Shown here: piece after piece, positions 51,434-60,410 of the stretch
How positions within the stretch are numbered: the stretch's first letter is position 1
Layout of the letters: each line of letters begins with the position of its first letter
NCBI RefSeq assembly: GCF_001719045.1
Contig: NZ_CP015423.1
Location: 2,750,001 to 2,814,000 of the forward strand
Reading direction: 5' to 3'
DNA from: Paenibacillus polymyxa
GTDB lineage: Bacteria; Bacillota; Bacilli; Paenibacillales; Paenibacillaceae
DNA: 64,000 nucleotides
Notes under the pieces: generated by a model
The model's input: only the letters and a program-made list of their open reading frames with translations
Told to the model about the DNA's origin: nothing
Databases searched by the model: none
Position numbers and translations under genes: made by a program

Positions 51434-52369
51434 TCATATTTTGAGTATAGCCGAAGCCTCTGGGCGTGTATTGTAAAAATCGGACAACTTCCGTAAATCC
51501 TTAGCCGCAGTAAGCGGAGAATCGCCATAAAACCTGCGGAAATCGCGGATTAGATGCGCCTGGTCGAAAAAGCTGTGCTTCAATGCTAGCTCCGTCCAAT
51601 CCAGCCCCCCGCCGCTTTGGATACTATGCAGAACACTCTGGAAGCGGACGACTTCACTGAACTTTTTGGGGCTGATTCCGATCCATTGTCCAAACTTGCG
51701 GTTAAGCTGCCTTTCACTGATCGCCTCACGCTCCGCAAGCTCCCTAACCTCCACACTCCCACCGCTCACAAAGATGCGATGCAGCAAGTTTTTCATTAGG
51801 TCACAATCGTTCGTGCGTTGGCGCAGCAGAAGCTGGTTAAGATACTCATCCATTATGCGCACCCGTTCATTGAAATTCTGCGCTTCCATAATGCGCTCAC
51901 CTATGACGGCGATGCTTTCGGGCCAGAGATCTTCCAAGCGATAATTACCACCTGTAAACAAATGAGTCGGCATCCCGTGAAAATAATGTGCCCCACCGGG
52001 AAAAAATCGCACCGCAAAAATGCGTGTCTCGGACCCTGCTTGTCTGGCAGACACAAACGGTTGCGTAAATGTCCCACAGTACGAGAGTCCCTGACGCTTA
52101 CTCACCGGGTCGTATTCAAATAGAATATCCGTACAGCCGTCAGGTAATACCCGCTCCATGGTTTCTTCCTGCGGCAAGCTTAGCAAAGCGGTGTCTTCGC
52201 ACGAAGCTGCTAGATTCTCTTCTACCACCCTATTAGCCGGACCGGACTCCCAATAACAGGCCACGTAAGCTCTCAGCGCAGCAGACGGCTTTTGTTCGAT
52301 ATAATATGTGGAGGGATCACTTCCATTGACTTGAAGCGGACGAAATAGGGAATGTAGCAAAGGGTCCAT
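51434..52369 (-). CDS. AraC-family transcriptional regulator
   Basis: A C-terminal HTH_18 domain (about residues 200-290: ELAEREAISERQLNRKFGQW, then LALKHSFFDQAHLIRDFRRF) follows an N-terminal DUF6597-type cupin-like domain (LRAYVACYWESG; RVLPDGCTDILFEYDP). This arrangement is common among regulators next to DinB or DUF1801 genes. It may control the downstream dinB-like gene, which starts 29 bases further in the same direction. Confidence 0.85.
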   Translation of the reverse strand: MDPLLHSLFRPLQVNGSDPSTYYIEQKPSAALRAYVACYWESGPANRVVEENLAASCEDTALLSLPQEETMERVLPDGCTDILFEYDPVSKRQGLSYCGTFTQPFVSARQAGSETRIFAVRFFPGGAHYFHGMPTHLFTGGNYRLEDLWPESIAVIGERIMEAQNFNERVRIMDEYLNQLLLRQRTNDCDLMKNLLHRIFVSGGSVEVRELAEREAISERQLNRKFGQWIGISPKKFSEVVRFQSVLHSIQSGGGLDWTELALKHSFFDQAHLIRDFRRFYGDSPLTAAKDLRKLSDFYNTRPEASAILKI

Positions 52370-52442
52370 CCATCGTTCACTCCTGTCTCAGCACGTGATG
52401 GGAATAAATATAGCTCTATGTATGTAATAAATCCTAGTATAC

Positions 52443-52470
52443 AAAAAGGACGTTTCTCCCCGAAACGCCC
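52443..52470 (-). terminator. Terminator of the CxxH/CxxC gene
   Basis: On the minus strand GGGCGTTTC pairs with GAAACGTCC, followed by TTTTTG, 12 bases after the stop. Confidence 0.75.
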
Positions 52471-52481
52471 GTGCTTGTTTT

Positions 52482-52649
52482 TTAGACGACCAAAAACTCT
52501 GCTTTCTTCTCACATTCCTTGCACTTCACCGGAGGGTCCCAATCCGAAAATTTCGTTTCCTTGAGATCGACGACATCCGGTGCATCCTCGTATTCATCGA
52601 CGAACATATCAATTGCTAGTTCCACATGCTCTTTACATACCACGTACAT
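52482..52649 (-). CDS. CxxH/CxxC small protein (BA_5709 type)
   Basis: The 55-residue protein starts MYVVCKEHVELAIDMFVDEY and ends with CKECEKKAEFLVV. The paired CxxH and CxxC motifs suggest a zinc site. In Bacillus this family lies near rlmH and htrA, as here. Family members begin just before the CxxH motif, so ATG 52649 is preferred; the frame extends 25 codons upstream to a GTG with no good ribosome site. The function is unknown. Confidence 0.75.
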   Translation of the reverse strand: MYVVCKEHVELAIDMFVDEYEDAPDVVDLKETKFSDWDPPVKCKECEKKAEFLVV

Positions 52650-52754
52650 TCCAGTTGCATCCCTTTCCGTTTGAAGCTCTTCCTGTTGTAGGTGTGTCAA
52701 AACTGCCTTCTTTTGTTCTACCACACTTGACGGGGAAAGGAAAGGGCTTGCTTT

Positions 52755-53519
52755 TTACCCGAGGCGTCTGGTTGTAAAAATAAGAAAATTACTGACATTC
52801 AAGTCCTCGTGAAAATGGGGATATTTCTCCAACATTTCGGCAGAAGGCTTGGGTTCGATCATCCCTTCCAACAGCAAACCCGCCTCAATAATGGTCTGTA
52901 CATAGCTGCCCAGCGTACGGTGAAAGTATAAAAACTTTTCTTCCTGATCATAAGGGATTGCTTGCTCCAGTGGACCTTCGTTGAAATATTGATTTACTTT
53001 CCAATACAGCTTTTTTCCTGTCTCATCCTTCACCCAACCACTCTGCGGTGTCTGAAAGCACGGATGCAGAATAGAAAAAATAAAGCGGCCCCCTGGAACT
53101 AATAATCGCTGTATTTCGGCAATCACCTGCTCATAATGAGCCAAGTCCTGGATGACCATATTGGACACGATCAGATCAAAGCTCTGGTCTCCGAACATCT
53201 CCAGCTTTTCCAGATTGCCATGGTGATATGTAATTCCCAACGCTGACGTCGTTCGTTCTTTGGCTAGCCTCAGCATCTCTGTCGAGTAATCGACAGCCTC
53301 TACCAACGCACCCTCCCTGGCCATTTTCCGGCTTAGATAGCCTTCGCCACAGCCGGCATCCAGCACTCTTTTGCCCCCGAGAGATCCCATACAGGCTTGC
53401 AATGCCGGATTCAGCAGTACTTCGCGAGATCGATCCCCTTCCTCAGTGTACTTGGCAGTAAAGTTTCCTGCATGCATATTCCAACGTCGAATGGCCTCTT
53501 CCGTGTCCCACTTATTCAT
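52755..53519 (-). CDS. Class I SAM-dependent methyltransferase
   Basis: Motif I is VLDAGCGEGYLSRKM (about residues 52-66), followed by the acidic VEAVDYSTEML and motif IV FDLIVSNMVIQDL. The post-core region (HRTLGSYVQTIIEAGLLLEG) is typical of UbiE/SmtA-like small-molecule methyltransferases. ATG 53519 is 6 bases after GGAG. The acceptor is unknown. It sits between the CxxH gene and the cellulase gene. Confidence 0.85.
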   Translation of the reverse strand: MNKWDTEEAIRRWNMHAGNFTAKYTEEGDRSREVLLNPALQACMGSLGGKRVLDAGCGEGYLSRKMAREGALVEAVDYSTEMLRLAKERTTSALGITYHHGNLEKLEMFGDQSFDLIVSNMVIQDLAHYEQVIAEIQRLLVPGGRFIFSILHPCFQTPQSGWVKDETGKKLYWKVNQYFNEGPLEQAIPYDQEEKFLYFHRTLGSYVQTIIEAGLLLEGMIEPKPSAEMLEKYPHFHEDLNVSNFLIFTTRRLG

Positions 53520-53712
53520 ATTCATCTCCTTCTTTCTTTTGTATTTACAAAACCGATGCTATACTACAATCCACGTAGGGCCATAGATTCTACACTCATT
53601 TCTGTGTTTTTTCAATAATAACGCTTACAAAATTAAAATATCTAATTAACACATGATTTTTACATGAATTATACAGGTATTCCATATTCAAATCGTATGG
53701 TAATGTTTTATT

Positions 53713-53726
53713 GGAAATCGCTTTCA
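53713..53726 (+). promoter_or_regulatory. cre site upstream of the cellulase
   Basis: GGAAATCGCTTTCA matches the cre consensus at 13 of 14 positions and lies in the wider near-palindrome TTGGAAATCGCTTTCAAA. It is 26 bases before the start codon, thus in the leader or at the transcription start, where CcpA would repress. Confidence 0.6.
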
Positions 53727-53752
53727 AAAATAACTTTGTAAAGGGGCCTGTT

Positions 53753-55474
53753 ATGTTAAAACGAAGACCCGTTTCATTGCTGTCGTTGACGCTTTCCATC
53801 ACCCTATTGTTATCTACGTTCGCATCCGTTGCCGCTGCTGTCGAATCTGACGGACAAGCACCACAAGCTGCGGCTGCGAGCAGCATGCAATCGTATGTGG
53901 AAGCCATGCAGCCTGGATGGAATTTAGGGAATTCTCTGGATGCTGTCGGGGCGGATGAGACAGCCTGGGGCAATCCGCGCATTACCCAGGCGTTGATCCA
54001 GCAAATTGCTGCCCAAGGTTACAAAAGTATTCGTATTCCCGTCACCTGGGATAAGCACATTGGAGCAGCACCCAACTATACCGTTGAGTCTGCCTACATG
54101 AACCGTGTGGAAGAGGTTGTTCGCTGGGCACTAGATGCCAATCTGTACGTCATGATCAATGTCCATCATGATTCATGGACATGGGTAAGCAGTATGGAGC
54201 CCAAACATGATGAGGTGCTGGCTCGCTATAACGCATTATGGACACAAATTGCCCAGCGCTTTAAAGATCAACCTAACAAGCTGATGTTTGAAAGTATTAA
54301 CGAACCCCGTTTCTCTGAAGGGGGGACAACGGATGAAGCGAAAATGAATCAGATGCTCCAAGAACTGAATGTATCCTTCCACAAAATTGTCCGTGCCTCT
54401 GGCGGTAAAAATGCCACTCGCCCCCTTGTTCTGCCTGGCTTGGATACATCACCTGCTCAGGCCAAAATCAACGAGCTGTATAACACGATAACCAAGCTGA
54501 ACGATCCCAACCTGATTGCAACCGTCCACTATTATGGCTTCTGGCCTTTCAGTGTGAACATTGCCGGATATACTACATTTGAGAGAGATACCAAGAACGA
54601 TATTGTTCAAACCTTTGATAACGTCTATAACACCTTTGTAGCCAAGGGAATCCCAGTCATTGTTGGTGAATACGGCCTACTCGGCTTCGATAAACATACA
54701 GGCGTTATTGAACAGGGCGAAAAGCTAAAATTCTTCGAGTTCCTGACCTATTATATGAAAGAGAAGAAAATAACAGGCATACTTTGGGATAACGGCCAGC
54801 ATTTTAACCGGACAACGTACAAATGGTCTGATCCTGAACTCTTTAATGTCATTAAGGCCAGCCTAAAAGGGCGTTCCTCCAATGCAGATCGTGACCTCAT
54901 TCACTTGAAGAAAGACTCTCCTGTTCAGGATACCAAGGTCACTTTAAACCTGAACGGCAATCAGTTGAAATCACTCCATACCGGCAGTAAGCAACTGAAA
55001 CAGGACACCGACTACACGCTGAGTGGAGACACATTAACCTTCAAAACCAGCTTGCTCACCAGCCTGACCACTTCCGGTAAATATGGCGAGAATGCCGTCA
55101 TTACGGCTAAGTTTAACAAGGGGGCGGATTGGAATTTTAGAGTCGTCGTGTATGATACTCCAAAACTAAGTGCTATCGAAGGGACTACGCAAGCCTTTAC
55201 CATTCCAACGGAATTCCGCGGTAGCCAGCTTGCCACGATGGAAGCCGTTTATACGAATGGTGGCAATGCCGGTCCACAGGATTGGACACCTTATAAGGAA
55301 TTTGGCAATACCTTTGCCCCTGCCTATGATGCCAATGGCATCAAGCTGCTGCCTGAATTTTTTAATAGTGTAAAAGATGGTGACGTCACGCTGAAGTTCC
55401 ATTTCTGGAGTGGCGATGTGGTGACATACAAAATCACCAAGAGCGGAACCCGTGTGACGGGAACGACATCTTAA
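53753..55474 (+). CDS. Secreted GH5 endoglucanase with X2 and CBM46-like modules
   Basis: A signal peptide (about 1-32, SLLSLTLSITLLLSTFASVAA) precedes a GH5 barrel (about 45-375). The acid/base Glu is in SINEPRF and the nucleophile Glu in VIVGEYGLLG; NVHHD is the conserved His-Asp segment. An X2 Ig-like module (about 395-475, KVTLNLNGNQLKSL) and a final CBM46-like module (about 480-585, ending in FHFWSGDVVTYKI) follow, as in Cel5B-type beta-glucanases. ATG 53753 follows AAAGGGG; a frame extension of 14 codons is unlikely. Confidence 0.92.
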   Translation: MLKRRPVSLLSLTLSITLLLSTFASVAAAVESDGQAPQAAAASSMQSYVEAMQPGWNLGNSLDAVGADETAWGNPRITQALIQQIAAQGYKSIRIPVTWDKHIGAAPNYTVESAYMNRVEEVVRWALDANLYVMINVHHDSWTWVSSMEPKHDEVLARYNALWTQIAQRFKDQPNKLMFESINEPRFSEGGTTDEAKMNQMLQELNVSFHKIVRASGGKNATRPLVLPGLDTSPAQAKINELYNTITKLNDPNLIATVHYYGFWPFSVNIAGYTTFERDTKNDIVQTFDNVYNTFVAKGIPVIVGEYGLLGFDKHTGVIEQGEKLKFFEFLTYYMKEKKITGILWDNGQHFNRTTYKWSDPELFNVIKASLKGRSSNADRDLIHLKKDSPVQDTKVTLNLNGNQLKSLHTGSKQLKQDTDYTLSGDTLTFKTSLLTSLTTSGKYGENAVITAKFNKGADWNFRVVVYDTPKLSAIEGTTQAFTIPTEFRGSQLATMEAVYTNGGNAGPQDWTPYKEFGNTFAPAYDANGIKLLPEFFNSVKDGDVTLKFHFWSGDVVTYKITKSGTRVTGTTS

Positions 55475-55496
55475 TCTAAGGCGCAGCAGAAGATCG

Positions 55497-55537
55497 AAAA
55501 AAGGCGTTCCCGGAACTAAGCCGGTGAACGCCTTTTT
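55497..55537. terminator. Bidirectional terminator between cellulase and htrA
   Basis: AAGGCGTTC (55501-55509) pairs with GAACGCCTT (55526-55534), flanked by A-run and T-run, between convergent genes. Confidence 0.8.
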
Positions 55538-55559
55538 ATAGTTAAGCCTATAAGTTACC

Positions 55560-56795
55560 TTAGCCTTCCGGCTTATCTGTTAATTTTAATGTCACGGATT
55601 CTTCCTTGCCTGCCCGGTAAAAAGTAACCTTCAGCTCATCGCCAATCTTCTTGTTATCGTACAAGTAGCGACGTAAATCAAGCGTAGAGTTAATCGGTTC
55701 GCTATCAAACGCTGTAATGACATCGTTCAGCTTCAAGCCACCCTCCTTGGCAGGACCATGGGCCTCCAGAACGACTGCCCCATTTTTCACGCTGTCCGGC
55801 AACTTAAGCTCCTTGCGCTGAGTTTCATCCAGCGGTGCATATTCATTATTGAGGTCGACCGTGTATACCCCTAGATAAGGGCGGGTGATCTTGCCGTCCT
55901 CAACCAGTTCATTCACCGTCTTCATCACCTCATTGGCGGGAATGGCGAAACCAAGTCCCTCAACACCTGTATCAGCGATTTTCATCGTATTGATGCCAAT
56001 CACACGTCCGTCCAGATCGACTAGCGCGCCGCCGCTGTTTCCCTCATTAATCGCCGCATCGGTCTGGATAACATGCTGCTCCCAGTCGTACACGCCATCC
56101 TGGTTAATAGAAATCGGAATGATGCGATTGGTATAACTCACAATACCGGAGGTAAGCGTGTCTCCCAGGCCGAGCGGATTGCCAATAGCAATGACCGTCT
56201 CACCCAGACGAAGTTTACTGGAGTCGCCAATATCCGCTACCGTGCTAATGCCCTTATCGTCCACTGCGAGTACAGCGATATCACTAATGCGATCCTTGCC
56301 GATCAGCTTTGCCTCTTTTCTGACACCGTCTACCGTTACAATATCCAGATCATCCGATCCTTCGACCACATGGTTATTTGTCATAATGAAGGCTTTGCCC
56401 GAACTCACTCGGAAAATGACACCCGATCCAAGCGCGGATTGTTCCGTGCTTTTACCATCTTCCTCTTTTAGATTCACAATGCTGACGACGGCTGGGCGCA
56501 CCTTGGCTGCCGCCTGCACAATCCGGTCATACGGATCACCCGCTGCTTGCCGCAAGGGATAGTGACTGGCTCCGGTTACCGCCGTAGTGGAGGGCAGACC
56601 TGTAATAAAGCTGAACAGAAGCACGGCAATCACTGCACTGACTGCACCGCTAATGACAGCAGCTTGCACCGGACTTACTCCACGCTTCCTGTGTGGCCAA
56701 CGTCCCCGTTCTCCACGGCGCGCCTTAAATGCCATTTTTTTAGCCGCACGTGTGGATACCTTCGTTGAATAAAAATCGTCCTCAAACAAGCCCAT
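55560..56795 (-). CDS. htrA: HtrA-like membrane-anchored serine protease
   Basis: A cytoplasmic N-terminus rich in Arg/Lys is followed by one membrane helix (about residues 42-65), a trypsin-like domain and a C-terminal PDZ domain. The triad is visible: His in MTNNHVVEG, Asp in SDIAVLAVD and Ser in NEGNSGGALVD. The PDZ region begins near VLEAHGPAKEGGLKLNDV. It degrades misfolded envelope proteins. ATG 56795 follows GGGGAGAGGA. It lies downstream of walJ in the same direction, as in Bacillus (yycK/htrC position). Confidence 0.93.
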   Translation of the reverse strand: MGLFEDDFYSTKVSTRAAKKMAFKARRGERGRWPHRKRGVSPVQAAVISGAVSAVIAVLLFSFITGLPSTTAVTGASHYPLRQAAGDPYDRIVQAAAKVRPAVVSIVNLKEEDGKSTEQSALGSGVIFRVSSGKAFIMTNNHVVEGSDDLDIVTVDGVRKEAKLIGKDRISDIAVLAVDDKGISTVADIGDSSKLRLGETVIAIGNPLGLGDTLTSGIVSYTNRIIPISINQDGVYDWEQHVIQTDAAINEGNSGGALVDLDGRVIGINTMKIADTGVEGLGFAIPANEVMKTVNELVEDGKITRPYLGVYTVDLNNEYAPLDETQRKELKLPDSVKNGAVVLEAHGPAKEGGLKLNDVITAFDSEPINSTLDLRRYLYDNKKIGDELKVTFYRAGKEESVTLKLTDKPEG

Positions 56796-57295
56796 GCTAA
56801 TCCTCTCCCCTTCGTTGTCATGCACCGACACTCACTAAAAAATTAGGGCTATTCGGGCTTGCGCCAACCTATGCTACAGAGAACCTGCTCCGTTGAACAT
56901 CTCAAATGGATTGAATATCCCTTATCATCGGAATCCAGCAACCAATCGTTCCGGCCTACTTATTAATCACCACAAATGGTGCCTTCCTAAGCAACCGAAT
57001 CTCATAAATTAGCATACACGCCGAATCTGACTCCGAATAGAGGAAAAAAGAGGAATGATTTCCAAACCAATGGACTACAATAGTAACAAGTCTTCTATTC
57101 TATTATAAAATGATCGTCTCATAGAGACGTTCTGGCCTGTTCCCGTCCGCTTAAAGCTGCCTATACTTTCGTTGAGAGCCTTCCTTCAGAAAGCTTTCCG
57201 TTGTTAGCTTTATTGTATCACAGCACCCAGCAAAACCACAGGCAGAACCAAGCTCATTGCACGCCATTTCTAAAATATTTTTACAGGAGGAATAT
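56796..57295. other. Intergenic region between htrA and the small divergent gene
   Basis: No gene is seen. A minus-strand TATAAT near 57100 and a short hairpin GTCTC-ATA-GAGAC (57115-57127) may belong to the htrA promoter region. Confidence 0.4.
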
Positions 57296-57505
57296 ATGAT
57301 GAATTCACATCGTTCGGCTATGGATGAAGTTCGCATGGCTGCCAAGCTTGCGGATTTGAAAGACGAGCATTACCGCAATACACTGGCGCTAAGTACATTG
57401 ATTGAACTACTGGTGGACAAAGGCGTCGTGACCCGTGAAGAGGTAGAACGCAAAGCCGCCGAGCTGGACAGCTTTATGGCTCACTTACCTTATCCCAAGG
57501 TGTAG
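57296..57505 (+). CDS. Small conserved-looking protein, 69 residues
   Basis: ATG 57296 is 5 bases after GGAGG, an excellent ribosome site, followed by a second ATG. The protein is helical and charged ([40 protein letters not shown]), with a C-terminus like small helical binding domains. Its end overlaps the convergent walJ gene by 32 bases. The function is unknown. Confidence 0.7.
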   Translation: MMNSHRSAMDEVRMAAKLADLKDEHYRNTLALSTLIELLVDKGVVTREEVERKAAELDSFMAHLPYPKV

Positions 57506-58280
57506 GACGATCATAGTACGTATCGCACAATCGAAACTCACTGTCCTTGTAAAAACAGCCGCGGTCTTCCATCGCCCCACGTACAGTCAGCTTCGCAAGT
57601 TCCATCATATTGTGGTCGCGGCTCAAATGTGCCAAATACGTTCGCTTCGTACGACCTGTCAGCAGCTCGCTAAGAATCGCGCCCGCCATCTCATTGGATA
57701 AATGACCGATATCGCTGAGAATACGGCGCTTGATGTTCCACGGATAACGCCCCATACGCAGCATTTCCACATCATGATTAGACTCCAGTACCAATACGTC
57801 CGCGTCTGATATCGCCTGTTTCACTTTGTCGCTGACATAGCCGAGATCGGTCGCTACACTGAGTTTCTCTGCCCCATCATAAAAGCTATACCCTACAGGC
57901 TCAGCCGCATCATGGGATATGCCAAAAGACTCCACGCGTAATGACTCAAATTCCCGCGTTGCGCCTGTCTCCAATATTCTGCGGTTATCGTCTGCGATTT
58001 GCCCAACAGCATTGCTGATGGCAAACCATGTCTTCTCGTTAGCATATATAGGTAAATTATATTTACGCGCCATGGCGCCTAGTCCTTTAACATGATCTGA
58101 ATGCTCATGCGTGACCAAAATACCATCCAACTCTTCTCCGCTCAGATCGCGTTCTTTCAGCAATTCGTCAATACGCTTCGCGCTGAGACCTGCGTCGATG
58201 AGCAATGTCGTGTCTTCGTTCCGCACAACGGTAGCGTTGCCGGTCGAACCGCTCGACAGCACGGTAAATGAAATCCCCAT
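57474..58280 (-). CDS. walJ: Metallo-beta-lactamase-fold hydrolase WalJ (YycJ)
   Basis: The HxHxDH metal motif is present as THEHSDHVKG (about residues 58-67), with later ligands in GISHDAAE and VLESNHDVEML. The 268-residue length fits YycJ, implicated in coordinating replication and cell wall growth and in mismatch repair-like DNA processing. It is the fifth gene of the wal operon, 6 bases after walI. Confidence 0.93.
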   Translation of the reverse strand: MGISFTVLSSGSTGNATVVRNEDTTLLIDAGLSAKRIDELLKERDLSGEELDGILVTHEHSDHVKGLGAMARKYNLPIYANEKTWFAISNAVGQIADDNRRILETGATREFESLRVESFGISHDAAEPVGYSFYDGAEKLSVATDLGYVSDKVKQAISDADVLVLESNHDVEMLRMGRYPWNIKRRILSDIGHLSNEMAGAILSELLTGRTKRTYLAHLSRDHNMMELAKLTVRGAMEDRGCFYKDSEFRLCDTYYDRPTPWDKVSEP

Positions 58281-58286
58281 ATCTGT

Positions 58287-59051
58287 TCAAGACCCTTCTG
58301 TATGTTCTGTCTTTGGACTAATGACATCTCCGTTCATCTGCACATAATACACACCTTTCCCGTTGTCCAGCATAAACCGCCACACGGGGGCAGCCACCTG
58401 GCTATCGGAGTTAAAGGTCTGTCCGTAATAACCGAGCCGGATATCCTTCACAATCGTATCACGCGGCAAATAGCCATCGATCAGCCTTGCCAGTGCTTTG
58501 GACGCAGGCAGCATTTTCTTTGCCTCATCCGAAGGCTGGAGATCGACCTTAATTTTGCGATACCCTGTAATCTTCTGATTGCTGTAAAACAGAGCCAGCT
58601 TCACATTAAATAGCGGCCATTTGCCCTGAACCAGCGGATGAAGTACAAAAGCATCTGCTTGTCCGGATGCCAATTCCTCCTGAACATCCAGCGGATCGTA
58701 CTGAAAGTTATCGATATCCTTGATTTGTGGCTCCAATGCCTCAACTAGCGCGTCATGGGTGAATACCAGTTTGCTGTCCACCGGCTTCACCAGCTGCACA
58801 CGATCATCCTTTTCTCCACTATGAACGTATGTGTAGGAAAGTTTAGGCAGCTGCGGGGTATCGCCGGGAATCGGAGCCAGCACCTGAATGCTTTTCTCTT
58901 CCATTAAACGCTGCGTATTTTCATCCAATGAAGTAAAATCCAGATTCGGCCCTGCCGTTTCCTGTGCATCATGCCACAATTGGTAACCCAATACCACATT
59001 GAGCAGCAAAAATGTACAAATCAATACGTTCTTGGCGCGGCTCCAATCCAT
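58287..59051 (-). CDS. walI: WalK regulatory protein WalI (YycI)
   Basis: The 254 residues begin with one membrane helix (MDWSRAKNVLICTFLLLNVV), followed by an extracytoplasmic YycI domain. WalI and WalH bind the WalK sensor in the membrane and restrain it. It follows walH by 18 bases. Sequence conservation in this family is low, so the call rests on topology, the N-terminal segment and gene order. Confidence 0.9.
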   Translation of the reverse strand: MDWSRAKNVLICTFLLLNVVLGYQLWHDAQETAGPNLDFTSLDENTQRLMEEKSIQVLAPIPGDTPQLPKLSYTYVHSGEKDDRVQLVKPVDSKLVFTHDALVEALEPQIKDIDNFQYDPLDVQEELASGQADAFVLHPLVQGKWPLFNVKLALFYSNQKITGYRKIKVDLQPSDEAKKMLPASKALARLIDGYLPRDTIVKDIRLGYYGQTFNSDSQVAAPVWRFMLDNGKGVYYVQMNGDVISPKTEHTEGS

Positions 59052-59069
59052 TCCCGTTCCCCCTTCCTG

Positions 59070-60410
59070 TCACCTCTTTGTCTCCCGGTCTGGCTTCGTT
59101 TGTGTTGTGTTGGATGCTGTCGTTACAGGAACAGCATGAATTTCTGCAACAGAACCGTCACTGAGCGTAACGCGCCATTCAGGAGCAAGCTTCAATCCAT
59201 CATTGGTCAGCTCCGGTTGATATACAGGAGTCAGATCACGAATTGTCTTCCCTTTTGCTACAGTCTCCAGTTGCTTCTTCAAGGGCTCGCCACCCAGCAG
59301 CATAACCTTCTTCGAGGATTGCTCTCCTCCCTTGAGATACAGTAGCGAACGTTCATAGACAGAAGCCGTTTCCTGCTGGATTTGCAGCGAAATAGTACCA
59401 AAGCGGAACGATGGTGTATCCAGCACCGGATAAGCACCATAATACTGCTGAAACATCACAGTCGTACGGTTTTCATCGCTGCTTCTTAATTTCATTTGGT
59501 ACGAAGCATCCCAACCGCCATGCTGATTCACAAAATCAACTGCGGCCAGCACATCCCTAATTGGACTGCTTCCACTTGCCCCTGGCGCACTGGGATCGGT
59601 ATAGCTCATCCATCGTTGCTCCTGCTTGATTTGCAGACTACGCTTGCTGTCCGTGTAAATTTGTGAGCCGTCCTTCTCCTGAATATTGCGCGTAATCCCC
59701 GGATCGAAGAACAAGTTCCGCTGCATTTGCTCCGTCGTAAACAACCCGGCATACACCACAGGCTGCACAGTTTCCAGGTCATTCACGGGAATGTAGTACT
59801 GATTATCCACCAGCTCGTACAACGGGGCATTTTCACCGAAATTCACATGCTGCCGAATGTCCTCTACCGTCATGTCGAACTGGTTCGCCTCATACACGAC
59901 ATCGCCTCTGGCACTGAAAAAGAGCGCATGTGGCTTGGCATTCTTTTCGTCTATATAGATCCAAATGCGGTTAATCGTCTCTCCCTGAAACACCGAATCC
60001 GGCGTCAGACGCATGACCCGTTCCAGTAATGAAACCGGGACTCCGCCTGAAAAAGATAATTCGATGCCTTCATTTTCGCTGCGAATCTGCGTCCAGTCTG
60101 CCGATTGGATACTTCGACGTTGGAAGTTGTTAAAGCTCCGGCTTTCCAGCCGTGTATAAATTAAATCGTAAAAAGTAACACCCGGATAAAAAACGGTATG
60201 CTTCTTCTCACCTTGGTGAATGAGCATTTTATCAGGAAACACGAGGTTCTCAATTTTTTTCTCCTGCCCCATGCTTTCGGTTTTGACATAGTTCGTTTCT
60301 GAAGTGAGTACAGAATCACTGCCTGGAAGGCGGTAAATCAAAAAATAAGTCTGTACCAGGCTGGAAGCAACCAGCAAAATAAGCGTCCAGGACTTCAAAC
60401 GTTCCTTCAC
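59070..60410 (-). CDS. walH: WalK regulatory protein WalH (YycH)
   Basis: A single N-terminal membrane helix (LKSWTLILLVASSLVQTYFL) precedes a large extracytoplasmic YycH region of about 410 residues. Together with WalI it modulates WalK. The start overlaps the walK stop by 4 bases, so translation is coupled. The length of 446 residues is normal for the family. Confidence 0.92.
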   Translation of the reverse strand: MKERLKSWTLILLVASSLVQTYFLIYRLPGSDSVLTSETNYVKTESMGQEKKIENLVFPDKMLIHQGEKKHTVFYPGVTFYDLIYTRLESRSFNNFQRRSIQSADWTQIRSENEGIELSFSGGVPVSLLERVMRLTPDSVFQGETINRIWIYIDEKNAKPHALFFSARGDVVYEANQFDMTVEDIRQHVNFGENAPLYELVDNQYYIPVNDLETVQPVVYAGLFTTEQMQRNLFFDPGITRNIQEKDGSQIYTDSKRSLQIKQEQRWMSYTDPSAPGASGSSPIRDVLAAVDFVNQHGGWDASYQMKLRSSDENRTTVMFQQYYGAYPVLDTPSFRFGTISLQIQQETASVYERSLLYLKGGEQSSKKVMLLGGEPLKKQLETVAKGKTIRDLTPVYQPELTNDGLKLAPEWRVTLSDGSVAEIHAVPVTTASNTTQTKPDRETKR

